This document shows positions 1 to 10,670 of a DNA stretch of 64,000 nt, one piece after another. The stretch is taken from assembly GCA_037126765.1 (NCBI GenBank), contig JBBCBC010000019.1, positions 30,898,222 through 30,962,221 of the forward strand. Direction: 5' to 3'. How positions within the stretch are numbered: the first letter of the stretch is position 1; each line of letters starts with the position of its first letter. A program made the translations under genes and the position numbers. This DNA comes from Stenogyne calaminthoides (taxonomy: Eukaryota; Streptophyta; Magnoliopsida; Lamiales; Lamiaceae). The notes under the pieces are model-generated. The model searched no databases, was not told the DNA's origin, and saw only the letters and a list, made by a program, of their open reading frames with translations.

Positions 1-861
1 GATAAGATGATATTAAGACCATAAATAGTTTTTACAGATGCAAGTATGTCAAGGCCATAAAATTTATTTGCGCCTCTCCTCGTTAATTTAAATTAAGCCC
101 AAAACGTTAATTTGAAACAATAAGCCATTGGGCTTGATTTTGGCTTGCTCACCTAATAGTTTTATAATGGCCTAAATTGAAATCAGTCCATCAAATTTAG
201 GTAAAGACTTTTAGTGAACAAGAAGTTTGGCCCGCAAAATTGCTCAGAATAATTTTTTTTTACCTCGTTCTTATTTTTATTTTGCAAAGTCATAATCTTT
301 TTACATGGATTCTCACAGTGGTTTACTTTATGCTTTCAAACCTTGTCATTTGCTACCTCCCTTTCAGATCAATTTTCACACATTGATATGAGTACAAAAA
401 CTATGGAAATTCTACTTTTTAGTTTATTAAAGTGATAAAGCAAGAATATTTTGCTTAGTTGTGAATTAATTAAAGGTTAGGTTTTGTATGCATCCGTGTG
501 TACCGTACACTCATAGTGTATTTTAAAAATGTGCAATTTGTGTGTTGAAAAGTGCGACTTATTTACATAAAAAAGTGCAATTGTTAATATGAGAACATAA
601 TTGCATGCTTCTGTTTGGAATAATTGCACATTTCTATTTATATAGTTGCATGCTTGTAAAATGCACTATAAATGCAAGATGCATTCGGGTGCACCCCACT
701 CATAATTATATTAAAAAAAGTAATGACATAGAATGTAAATAAATGTAAATGGTTTGAGTGAGAATTATGAGTAAATTTTATTTCTTCATCTACATGTGTA
801 AAAATTAATGTGACAAATTAAAAAGAAAAATATGAAAACTAATATGAGACAGACTGAGTAG
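1..861. other. AT-rich intergenic DNA, no gene seen
   Basis: No open frame or exon pattern in this stretch resembles a known protein. It is AT-rich with short A and T runs. I see nothing else that can be supported until the Stowaway element that follows. Confidence 0.6.
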
Positions 862-863
862 TA

Positions 864-1132
864 CTTCTTCTATCCTAATTTTGATTGTCCACTTTCCGTA
901 AATAGTCATCTTAATTTTGTTTGGCCATTTATTAAAAAGAAAATAAAACCAACTTTTAATATTATTTAATACTATTATTTCTCTCCACCACACCCAATTT
1001 ACACTATTTAATACTATTATTTCTTTCCATTAAACTTACTTTATCCACTTTATACCATTTAATATTATTATCTTTTACTTTTTATTAATCTCTATGTGTC
1101 TAATCTGATAATAAAAAATAGGATGGAGGGAG
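864..1132. mobile_element. Stowaway-type MITE
   Basis: A 269-bp non-coding element with complementary ends: the left end begins CTTCTTCTATCCTAATTTT and the right end finishes with an ATAGGATGGAGGGAG motif. It is flanked by TA dinucleotides (862-863 and 1133-1134), the target duplication of Tc1/mariner-type MITEs. The interior repeats 'ACTATTTAATACTATTATTT'-like units. It belongs to the same subfamily as the element at 41974-42242, which has the same length and interior. It lies about 390 bp upstream of the MEE59-like start codon. Confidence 0.8.
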
Positions 1133-1519
1133 TAATTTTTAAGAACAAACGTCAACGGTTGAAAAGAAGGCTCACCTACGCAGAGAAATTGAGACTTTCA
1201 TGATAGTAATAATCTTTTGAGCAGAAAATTGTATTTCTATTATTAATAACTGATTTATTTTATACCTTTGAAAAATGATTTGTTTCTTATAATTATGAAT
1301 GGATATGGATATAATTTTGGATATAATATATAACCCTTGGAAGGGGCCACTCGCTTAATATTGTATGGATACAATAGATTGATCGTTTGAATTCTGTCCC
1401 ACGCTTTTAAAAAGCAGTTCACTCGATCACAAATATCTTCTCTGGCGAAAAAATATCTGTCTTCCCAACCAAAACAAATATCTCTCTGGCAAAATCGTTG
1501 AGTTAGAATTGAGTGAGAA

Positions 1520-3406
1520 ATGGAGTCAGAGAGGCCGAATCGGAGCGACACTCACTTGAGCGCAGAGGAGGCGGCGAAGGCGGAGGCCGCCGCCCGAGGC
1601 TACTTCGATGAGGTTGCGCCGAAACGGCACACAAAGCCTCAGCGCAGCGAATACTCCTCTGCTTACGCTGATGCTCTCTCCTCCGACGATCAAGTTATTC
1701 CTGAATACGCTCACTTCCAACAACTGGAGAAGGATACGCAGGTCAGTTTTGATTTTATGTATCGATTTAGATTTAGATGTGGAGTTTTTTTTTATGGAAG
1801 GATGTTCAACTTCTTCTTCGAATTTGAGGATTGAGATGTTGAACTGATTAGGTATTCGTAGAAATTTGGGGATTTTGTTATTTCCTGAAGAATGCGAATT
1901 GAAGTTCGTTAATTTGCTTTTCAATTCATGCTTTAACACTGATTTGACAATTGGAGCTCTCGTTTTTGCGAATTTCGCATTACTCCATGTTTTTTTTATA
2001 AATGTATATCCAGGTTCAACTAAGATTTAACCATCTCTGTAATTATATTTTCATAATCATAAGTAGATCCAATAATTATGAGAATGCATCGTGGGGAGAT
2101 TGTATTCAAATTCATCAATAGATCCAACATTTTGTCAATTTTTGTGATATATAGATGCAATTATGGTTTAACGATAATAATATGGAATATTAATTGAATT
2201 GAATGTTCAAATACTAATATATTGAAGCTCCATCAAAATTAATATTTTCATATGAGAAAATGTTATACTATTTATCGTAGGAACTGGTTTACCGTGGAAA
2301 CAATCCTTCTGAGGAGTTCATCGAAACAGAATATTACAAGGACCTCAACCACGTTGATAAACAGCATCACACGGTACCTATTTTCTCAAATATTTTATTT
2401 TGATTCAAACTTGGCTGAACATTTTGCTGAAGAATAATAAAATTGGGGTGCACGGTTGATATACATGTAAAATATACTCCCTATCTTCCGAAATCGTTGA
2501 CACATTTACTGTTCACACTTAATTTAATGTGAGAATTGTTTATTAGTATAAATTATTTTTTGGTAAGGTTAAATGATAGAGTAATGACATTTGGTGTAAA
2601 TAAAAGGGAATATGGAAAAAGTAATATGACATTTTGTGTAATTTTTTAGATATTTTGAAAGTAGAGTTTAAAGTGATGCAGTTGTTTTATTTCCTTTTTT
2701 AGAAATGTGCCAACGAATTTGGGACGGACCTTTTTGGCAAATGTGACAAAGAATCCGGAACGGAGGGAGTATTACTCTTGATCGGTTTTTTTAGAAATAA
2801 AAACAAAATAAATCTAATTTTAGAAACAGTGTTGACAACTATTATTTATGGTAAAGTGAATGAGTGATTTGCTCACTGGTAAGGTCTTGGTAAAGTCTTA
2901 TATGCACCAAGTGCGCATTGAGTAATTCAAGTGCACTTTTTAAACAAGCAACTTGATTATACTAAAATATGCAGTTTGTTTTCATGACACAAGTCGCATG
3001 TTTCAGTAAACAAGTTGCATGTTTCAAAAATACATTTTAACTGGTCTGTTCGGGTCCGGTTCCTAAAACGACTCGATCCCTTAAATATGAGCCATTGTTG
3101 TTTCGTAGACTGGAACCGGATTCATAAAATTTGAGAGCACAAATGAGAAAGGGTTCAGCCTAGCACCCGATTCTGGTACAGAACATCATGCCGCATCCAA
3201 AGGAAACCCTGCTACGAATGACTGGATTCCAGCTACTCATAATACGGTGCGGTAACAAACACTTCATATATGGCATTGCAATCTTTTTTTTCTTTCATTG
3301 AAACAAAAAACACAGACACCCACACGTGTGTGTGTTTTCTTGGTTGACATTTCACCCCTTCTTACAGGCGGATCTCGTCACTGGGAAGCCCAACAGAAGT
3401 GGCTGA
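1520..3406 (+). CDS. MEE59: MEE59-like small plant protein (4 exons)
   Basis: Coding exons are 1520-1741, 2281-2373, 3109-3246 and 3368-3406. All junctions are GT..AG, the phases agree, and the product is 163 residues. The start gives MESERPNRSDTHLS, followed by an alanine/glutamate-rich helix and the stretch RHTKPQRSEYSS. Exon 2 reads ELVYRGN..EEFIETEYYKDL and ends in VDKQHHT; exon 3 begins TGTGFIKFE. This order matches, as I recall it, the Arabidopsis protein called maternal effect embryo arrest 59. That family has no known enzymatic domain or signal peptide, and its biochemical role is not known to me. Intron 2 (2374-3108) holds a Stowaway MITE. The start codon is the first ATG of the conserved frame. 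The exon structure is secure; the name rests on remembered similarity. Confidence 0.85.
2477..2769. mobile_element. Stowaway-type MITE in intron 2 of the MEE59-like gene
   Basis: A 293-bp element with inverted ends: CTCCCTATCTTCCGAAATCG on the left and a matching GGAACGGAGGGAG end on the right. It is flanked by TA at 2475-2476 and 2770-2771. It lies wholly within intron 2 and touches neither splice site. Confidence 0.85.
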
Positions 3407-4341
3407 TCTGGGGTCATACAAGTCAGTCTTCACTTGCAGCTTGGTGTGTTCATTGTAATCTGTAATTTCTTTTGACAAGTTTGGCTGGTTTGTGGAAGAA
3501 ATAAAATAAGAAAATTAAATTTTGTGTGGGTTGCTGATATGGCATATTACTATCGGGTGAAAATTTGTTGGAATTTTTCGGATGAACTGAAAAATCACCT
3601 TGAAATGATGTGTAATAAATTAAGATGTGTATGCCAATTGGCGTGAACTAAAGACTTTGAACATTATGCATAATGTATTCAATAAGAACTATTAAATCAT
3701 GTTTTTTTTTTTAACATGAATGAATGATCTTGATTGATCCGTTCTAAAGGGTGCACCTAATTATAAATCGACGTCTAAACATGTATAAATGCAATCTCAT
3801 CATTCCACATTCAATCATTGGTTAATTTCATTGATTAAGTTCGGAAAATTCTATTCTTATTTTCTCTTCGACTAAGAGTTTATCACGTGCTTTGCACGTT
3901 GCACGTGATTTATCAAATATTAAGTATTGAAAAAATATATTAATTCAAATTCAACAAAATTAATCATGCAACTATTATTTGTTGTCAAAATCAAACAACT
4001 TTTCTAACTCAGATCAATGCCTTTAAAGCACACCTATTAGATTAGAAAGAAAGTAAAAAAAAAAAAATCTTGGAAAAAGCTAATGTAAACTCAAATTTAC
4101 TTGAGCAACTTGTGTTGGGCGAATCCGAGAGACTTGTTGAGATTCCTAGCTTACGTTTATAGGAAGTTTTTTCTACGTTAGGATCTTTATTCAGTTTCAA
4201 GACTTCTTCGATCACTTTTCTTGTTAGCTTTTATTTTCATTTACTATATATATAGATAAACCTAAATTAAGGATTCCAAAAAAAAAAAAAAACATTGGAT
4301 ACATATAACATGCTGTAGAGATTCCTGGATTCAGTCCTTTA
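3407..4341. other. 3' flank of the MEE59-like gene and AT-rich spacer
   Basis: The first few hundred bases are the likely 3' UTR. The rest is AT-rich with no supported coding region. A TTATCACGTGCTTTGCACG motif near 3880 contains a short palindrome, but I cannot assign it a function. Confidence 0.5.
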
Positions 4342-4343
4342 TA

Positions 4344-4544
4344 CCCTCCGTCTATTTGCCTTTTTCACACTTTCCATTTTGATCCCGTCATTTTCAAGTT
4401 CAAGACATCCCAAATATGGAAAAGAATCTTACAATCTCCACCACACAATATCCACCCTCCGTCACCTTTGAAAAGTCAACAAAGCCATTTTTTCTTAAAA
4501 TGTGTGCAAATTAAAGTGTGAAGCTTCATCTGGGACGGAGGGAG
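4344..4544. mobile_element. Stowaway-type MITE
   Basis: A 201-bp element from CCCTCCGTCTATTTGCC to a GGGACGGAGGGAG right end. TA flanks it on both sides (4342-4343 and 4545-4546). Both ends also share a TTCACACTTT / AAAGTGTGAA inverted block. There is no coding sequence. Confidence 0.85.
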
Positions 4545-4546
4545 TA

Positions 4547-5416
4547 GTTTCTATGAAATATAAAAATAGTATTTAGTAATCTTACCTGTAAATCCATTGA
4601 TGGACCAACATGTTCAAGATGATTTTGAAATACTTCACAAAAGGTTGTCACTCTACTTGCAAAATTCAATTTGGAACACTTTATTAACCTTACTTCTATG
4701 AATAATCCATGAACTCTGTCCATGTGATGTGCCATCCTCATTAATCGCAGTTTAAAACTGCCGATTTAAAAGAACAAAATTTAATGTAATTTTTTCAAGA
4801 AAAGAAGGGACTGTCATTAATTTCATGAAAATTGACAACAATACTTCATGTTGATATAAGGAATCGCCAATATGTCGGACCAAATAATCAATTATTACAA
4901 TACTACATAACGATATGTAAATTACAATATAGTAAATCAATAGCTAACCATGAAAGCCAGAATATGGGTGTGTTTGCTGTGGAGTTTGAAGTTGTAAACA
5001 TGTTCTTACCACCAAAATAGGATTGGTGAAAACACAGACCTAAAAGAACCACAAATACACTCACATTAGCAACACATTAAATAAATAAGAATTATGGGAA
5101 CAATAAAAACCCATCATGACATAAATCTAATGGTCCACTTATATCTTACTATCGTATGATGAAATTAGAACTTGTTATTGAATGATCGCATTATCAGAAT
5201 GAGATAATAAGATAGCCAACATAATGATGAGGCATACTATACCAGTAGGCTTATCCTTCTTGTACTAATTGCACTTGACTGCAACAATCCAATGTCTGTT
5301 GATTCCAAACCTCCATTATATTATTTCTTGAGCTTCTTCAAAATAGGTAACAAAAAATCAGAATACAAATCAAACAAATAGGAAGAAAGTGATAGAAACT
5401 ATTAAAAGTTAAACAT
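4547..5416. other. AT-rich spacer, no gene seen
   Basis: Two short open frames occur here on opposite strands (4752-4940 minus and 4832-5020 plus). Neither resembles a protein family and neither has exon-like codon use. I regard the stretch as non-coding. Confidence 0.5.
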
Positions 5417-5419
5417 TTA

Positions 5420-5713
5420 GGCTCCATTTGGATGGGTGAATTTCACACACAAATCACTACTCTCTCCACTTGAGTTAAATGAATTTACAAATACTTAGAT
5501 TTGAGTCTAGTTTAAAATGGAGGGATTTCAAATCCTCACCAAAACCATGTCATTTGAAATATCCTCCTCTCTACCCTTCCTCTCTCTCTCTCCCCTTCAC
5601 TCTCTTCCTCTCTCTCTCATCTATTGACAATTCATGATTTAAAATATATGCATTTTTACATTTATTATTCTTCAAATTCATTCATTTCAAATTCTCCCTA
5701 TCCAAATGGAGCG
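5420..5713. mobile_element. Tourist-like (PIF/Harbinger-type) MITE
   Basis: A 294-bp element whose ends are inverted copies: GGCTCCATTTGGATGG at the left and CTATCCAAATGGAGCG at the right. TTA occurs directly before (5417-5419) and after (5714-5716), the 3-bp target duplication typical of Tourist elements. The interior is rich in CT microsatellite (near 5578-5620). There is no open frame of note. Confidence 0.8.
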
Positions 5714-5957
5714 TTAAGTAACATATGCTTTAAAGTTAAAACCTCCAAGTACCAAATTTTAAAGTTAAAAACCCTCAAATACAAACCTTTATCGCGCTTA
5801 TTCCTATGGATATCTATCTTTTCTCATTTTGTTTGGACATTCAGGAAGAAATCACATTGTAAACCCTTTCATGCATTGCCCCATATTAAAATGCACCCAT
5901 ACATTAGTCTTTTTGTAACACCTAAAAACTTGCAAGATCAACTAACACAATCAAATA

Positions 5958-6148
5958 ATCAGGTGGCTTAGCCCACATGGCCACTGGGCTCCTCAATTGA
6001 GTGGGAGACCCAGGTTCGATTCCCTTTGGGAACGAACTGGAGTATGGGAGTTATAAGGTGGCTTGGTGAATTTGTGGATTGTTTGGGTGCTTGGTGTACT
6101 AACTACTAACATCTAACAACTAACTTTGTCCGATAAAAAAAAAAACTG
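5958..6148 (+). mobile_element. tRNA-derived SINE, copy 1
   Basis: A 5' head resembles a tRNA gene, with an A-box-like GTGGCTTAGCCCAC and a perfect RNA polymerase III B box GGTTCGATTCC near 6012. A unique body ending in AACTAACTTTGTCCGAT and a poly(A) tail (6135-6145) follow. It is bounded by a 13-bp direct repeat, ACACAATCAAATA, at 5945-5957 and 6149-6161, as expected of LINE-type integration. It is nearly the same along its whole length as the copy at 24349-24537. Confidence 0.92.
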
Positions 6149-6218
6149 ACACAATCAAATATCCGATATGAATGCTCTCATACATTAGTGTCTGCTCATT
6201 AATCTAAGGTTTTTTTGA

Positions 6219-6330
6219 AGCACACTTGTATGAAACGGAACATAATTTGAACATTGACGCTTTAACTCGTTGGGGAATGAGTGTGATTTGTACTAAGATT
6301 ATATGAGACTGTCTAGTATGATTTTTTGTC
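6219..6330. repeat. Small MITE-like element with GAGACGG-type ends
   Basis: Starts with CACACTTGTATGAAACGG, carries an interior of the 'ATAATTTGAACATTGAC...GAATGAGTGTGATTTGT' type, and ends in a TTTTTTGTC motif. It is one of about nine related copies in the window and lies in tandem with the next one. Confidence 0.55.
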
Positions 6331-6336
6331 TTTTCA

Positions 6337-6462
6337 AGACACACTTGTATGAGACGATCTCATGGTGAGACGAATCATAATTTGAGCATGACACTTAACA
6401 CTTTGGGAGGAATGATTGTTAATTTGTGCTAGAATTTACTTCATCTCATACAAGTTTTTGTC
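6337..6462. repeat. Small MITE-like element with GAGACGG-type ends
   Basis: Begins AGACACACTTGTATGAGACG and ends CTCATACAAGTTTTTGTC. The two ends are imperfect inverted copies. The interior (CACTTTGGGAGGAATG then AATTTGTGCTAG) is shared with the copies near 63.2, 51.5 and 15.9 kb. Confidence 0.6.
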
Positions 6463-6703
6463 AATAATCTTTTCCTACAAAATTAAGTAGAATATTTTTT
6501 AAATTATACTATTAAACAGTTAAGAAAATTCAACTTTAAATATTTAAAAGAAAATTTCAAAGAAAAAAAAAACCGTAACAAAAATAACCATAGATGTTTA
6601 GTAATTGGATTTCTAGAAAATTTGTACATATAACGAAGCCACAATGGTAATTCAAAAGTTCTCATTGCATTGATCCAAGAGACTTCGACTTCTATCTGTG
6701 TAG

Positions 6704-6708
6704 CAAAT
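6704..6708. repeat. Target site duplication CAAAT (left)
   Basis: CAAAT directly precedes the left LTR and recurs directly after the right LTR at 12601-12605. This fixes both borders of the Copia element. Confidence 0.9.
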
Positions 6709-7230
6709 TGTTGAAATATTTGTTTGTACACTGCAATGAAATTGAAATCAATAAAAACAACCAGAAACCGAGTCAAGGAAAATCCTTTTCCCCGCAAGAC
6801 AAATTACGCCTGGATAGTGCTCACATGATCGTGCGTAAATGCCCCAAAAGGTAAAACGATTTCACACTTTGATTTCAGTAGCACCACTGAAAAGAAAGTT
6901 TCGACGAACTCAACCGGAGTACGAGCAGAACGAAATCCTTAAAAAATATGCAGAAGTTTTCTCAAAAACTCTATGCAAAAGTTTACGCGTGTTTTCTAAA
7001 AAATTCTCTTTTTAAAATAATGAAAAACCAACCTATATATAAGAATTCTCACTCAGAAGACGTGGAGAAATAAGTTGAGGCCCACTAAGATCGTGGGCAG
7101 TTATTGACCGCGTGATCTCAGGAAATTCCTTGGGGATTACAAAACGTCCAGATTCAATGAACCACGTAGATAAGTTCAAATTCAAATCTGGATGACCATT
7201 GACCGGGTCTCATCATTAATTTCTCCAACA
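6709..7230 (-). repeat. 3' LTR of the Copia element (522 bp)
   Basis: Starts TGTTGAAATATTTG and ends TTTCTCCAACA on the plus strand. Its first 130 bp and last 65 bp match the right LTR closely. The middle 330 bp have no partner there. Confidence 0.92.
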
Positions 7231-7807
7231 ATCCCCCACATGAGTGGAAATTATATATATAGTGATGCAAACACATCGTTCAGCTCATTTGAGACTTCGT
7301 TGCTTCCGGAGAAGTAGTTTGTGGCTTTGAACTTTTCGTAGCCCAGCACTGTCGGGTACACCGGCGGCTTAGTGAACATGATGCCTTGAACTAATCCACC
7401 TTTGTGTATACCTTACAGGCAGTGCAGACACAAGTCAGTCTCGACTCCGATTCGTTCTCATGTTTTTGTCTGTTTTGGCCATGGACCCCCTTTTGTGTTT
7501 CATAAATGTTTGGTCGAAGCGGCCCTCACTTCTCATTTACATAGGTGATCTCCTTTCGAGTATCCCATCATACTCAATCCCTTCTGGACCTTTAGGAATC
7601 ATTAAAAGTCAAAGACTTTAAAATCAAAGACTTTAAAAGTCAAAGACTTAACCTTTACCACATCTTATGGGTTCTCAACACTTGACTCAGTGCTGTCAGG
7701 AATGGTCATGATTTTCAAGTGTTGTACAACTAACATTCACAGTTTAGTTTTCCCTTTTGAACCAAGTTCTTGGGATCTCCAGTCATCATGGTTGAGTTTC
7801 CACTGTT

Positions 7808-8325
7808 TTAGTTTTCTTTGTGGATTTTAGACCCATTCCCTCTATCAGCTTTCATTTGATCTCGACATATGCTCTTCGTGAGCGGATCCACTATGTTATC
7901 TTTTGACCTTACAAAGTCAAAATTTATAACTCCAGTTGAGATCAAATGTCTAACGGAGTTATGTCGAAGACGAATATGTCTCGACTTTCCGTTATACATA
8001 CTGCTCGAAGCTCTACCTATAGCAGCTTGACAGTCACAACGTACCATTACCGATGGCATTGGTTTGTTCCAACAAGGAATGTATTCCAGAAAATTACGAA
8101 GTCATTCTGCTTCTTCACTAGCTTGATCTAAAGTGATGAATTCTGATTCCATTGTGGAACGGACAATACACGTCTATTTTGTGGATTTCCAATATACAGT
8201 TGCTCCTCCAATAGTGAACACATATCCACTAGTGGAAAGTGAGTATTTTGTATCCGATGTCCAATTAGCATTACTGTACCCTTCAAGTACAGCTGGATGT
8301 CTCGTGTAGTGTAGCCCAAGGTCAA
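7808..8325 (-). pseudogene. Copia RNase H domain remnant
   Basis: The minus-strand frame at 7808-8059 reads CDCQAAIGRA, then NGKSRHIRLRHNSVRHLIS and SKDNIVDPLTK, the usual C-terminal part of Copia RNase H. The upstream part (8128-8325) lies in another frame, so at least one shift separates the two. In the intact element this domain degrades the RNA strand during reverse transcription. Confidence 0.85.
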
Positions 8326-9245
8326 GGGTATACTTTAAGTATCTCAAGACCCTTTTAAAAGCTTTCCAATGTTCGTGACTTGGATTGCTCGTGTACCTAC
8401 TCAGTCTGTTCACTGAGCATGCAAGATCAGGACGTGTGCAATTCGTAATGTACATCACGCTTCCAATGATCCTTGCATATTCCAACTGAGCCACATGTTC
8501 TCCTCTGTTCTTCTTCAGATGAACATTGTATTCCAGAGGTGTTTTAGCAGGTGGATCATCAAATGCATTGAATTTCTTCAACACCTTTTCAACGTAATGA
8601 GATTGTGTCAAAGAAATTTCATTTGATGCTCTCTCAATTTTGATTCCTAGAATCACATCTGCTAATTCCATGCCTTTCATGTCAAAATTTCGATTTAACA
8701 TTTTTTTTGTATTAACGATGACGTTATGATTGTTACCCATGATTAACATGTCGTCGACATATAAACATACGATAACAAACTCATTTGGTGTATCCTTCAC
8801 ATATACACATTTGCCACATTCGTTAATTCAAAACCCATTTAACAACATAGTGTTGTCAAACTTCATGTGCCACTGTTTTGGAGCTTGCTTAAGTCCATAC
8901 TGTGAATGTACGAGTTTACACACCTTTCTCGTTTCCAGGTGTAACGTAACCCTCAGGTTGATCCATGTAGATTTCAACATCTATCTCACCATTAAGAAAT
9001 GAAGTCTTTACGTCCATCTGATGTATTTCGAGATTATGCTAAGCAACATTCACGATAAGTACACGAATGAAAATAATCCTCGTAACAAGTGAATAGGTGT
9101 CAAAGAAATCATATTCTTCCTTTTGTTTAAAACCCTTTACAACCAAACGGGCTTTAAACTTTTCAACTGATTCATTTGCTTTATATTTTCTTTTAAGGAT
9201 CCACTTATATCCTAAGGTCTTGCAACCTTTGGGGAGGTCAACCAA
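8174..9245 (-). pseudogene. Copia reverse transcriptase remnant
   Basis: The N-terminal part at 9039-9245 has LGYKWILKRKYKANESVEKF and KARLVVKGFKQ, the start of the Copia RT domain. After broken frames it continues through APKQWHMKFD and LLNGF, a TGA stop at 8827-8829, and then a clean 208-codon frame (8174-8800). That frame contains the catalytic motif CLYVDDMLIMG and the later GSVMYITNCTRPDLACSV block. Decayed. Confidence 0.9.
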
Positions 9246-10094
9246 CTCCCACGTGTTGTTTTGCAGAATTGAATCATATTCGCTATTAATAGCTTCCTTC
9301 CGGGAGGTGCATCCGTGTCGGACATAGCCTCTTTGATAGACTTAGGTTCGTCCTCCTACACATAAGTGATGAAGTTTGGACCATTTGTCTTATCAACTCT
9401 AGCTCATTTACTGCGTCTTGGTTCTTCACTCTCCTGAGTAGAAGGACATGCAGTATCATTTGATTCTTCGTGTGTTCGCTTATTCAAACTCACTTCTTCT
9501 TTTTCCTACACGGAAAAATATTTTCAAAGAATACAACATTCTTTGATGCTATTGTAGTACCTTCTGTCATATCAAGTATTTCTGATTTGTGAATCAAACC
9601 CCGTTAAGCACTACTGTTGAAGGCGTATCCCATAAAGATGCAATCGACTATTTTAGGGCCGATTCTCACTTGTTTAGGAGTTGACACTTCAACTTTAGTC
9701 AAACACCCCCACATTTTGGGGTATTTGTAAGATGATTTACGCTTTTTCCACAACTCAAAGGAATCTTATCCTTAGTTTTAAGTGGAATCTTGTTGAAAAT
9801 GTGGTTAGCAGACAAAAAAGGCTTCCCCCCCATGTTCTGCGACAAACCCGAGCTGATCAACATTGCGTTCACCATCTCCTTTAGTGTTCGGTTTTATCTT
9901 ACCGCAACATCATTCTATTGAGATGAGTAGGGACTGTCGTTTAATGTATGATGCCCGACTGAGCACATAACTATTCAAACAGAGCCACACACTCTCCACC
10001 TCTATCACTGCGAATTTCTTTAATCCGAGTATTTACTTTGATTCTCTACTTCAATCTTGCAAAGCTTAAAAGCTTCTGAAGCTTCATCCTTGCT

Positions 10095-10310
10095 TCACAA
10101 AAGATATATGTAGCAGAATCTAGTACAATCATGAATAAAAGTAATAAAATACTTTTTCCAACCTCTAGTTTGCACAATTTTTAAGTCACATACTTTCGTG
10201 TAAATTAAATCTAGAGGAGTTGTGTTCCTTTCATTAATATTCTCAAATATTAATTTTGACACAATCTCGAAACGAATTGGAAAACCAAACGTTTTGAATT
10301 CACTATTCAA
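10095..10310 (-). pseudogene. Copia integrase N-terminal remnant
   Basis: The minus-strand frame ends ..PLDLIYTKVCDL, then GWKKYFITFIHDCTRFCYIYLL, which corresponds to the first catalytic-aspartate region of Copia integrase (usually ..L.H.D.CGP...GG.KYF.TFIDD.SR..). Between 9250 and 10090 the rest of integrase is present only as scattered broken frames. Confidence 0.75.
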
Positions 10311-10440
10311 ATTCTTTGTTGGACTTTAAAATCTATAATTTTCTTAGTCCCAACAAATTTGATTTGAAACTTTGATTTAATAATGGCCACAGTACCAAAA
10401 TTAAATTCAATTTCAAATGGCCCCGAAATGCCACATTTGA

Positions 10441-10670
10441 CTCTCAAATAATTCTTCACTGAATTATACGAGTCAACATTTGTTTTGAATTAAGTTTAAT
10501 CCACAATTTGTGCTCTTAAATAATTCTTCACTGAATTATACGAGTCAACAATCGTTTTTGACTAAATTTAATCCACAATTTTGTGCTCTTAAATAATTCT
10601 TCACTGAATTATATGAGTCAACAATTCTTTTGGATTTGATTTTTAATCCACAACTTGTACTCTTAAAGCA
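10441..10670. repeat. 72-74 bp tandem repeat, three units plus a partial
   Basis: Units start at 10441, 10513, 10586 and 10660. Each begins CTCTTAAATAATTCTTCAC (first unit CTCTCAAATA), continues TGAATTATACGAGTCAAC, and ends in a TTTAATCCACAATTTGTG-like block. The fourth unit is incomplete. The array sits inside the Copia element where gag would be expected. Confidence 0.9.

Noticed and set aside
5958..6060. A real tRNA gene suggested by the B box GGTTCGATTCC
   Set aside because: There is no cloverleaf, the match goes on for 190 bp, a poly(A) tail and target duplications are present, and a second copy exists. It is a SINE.
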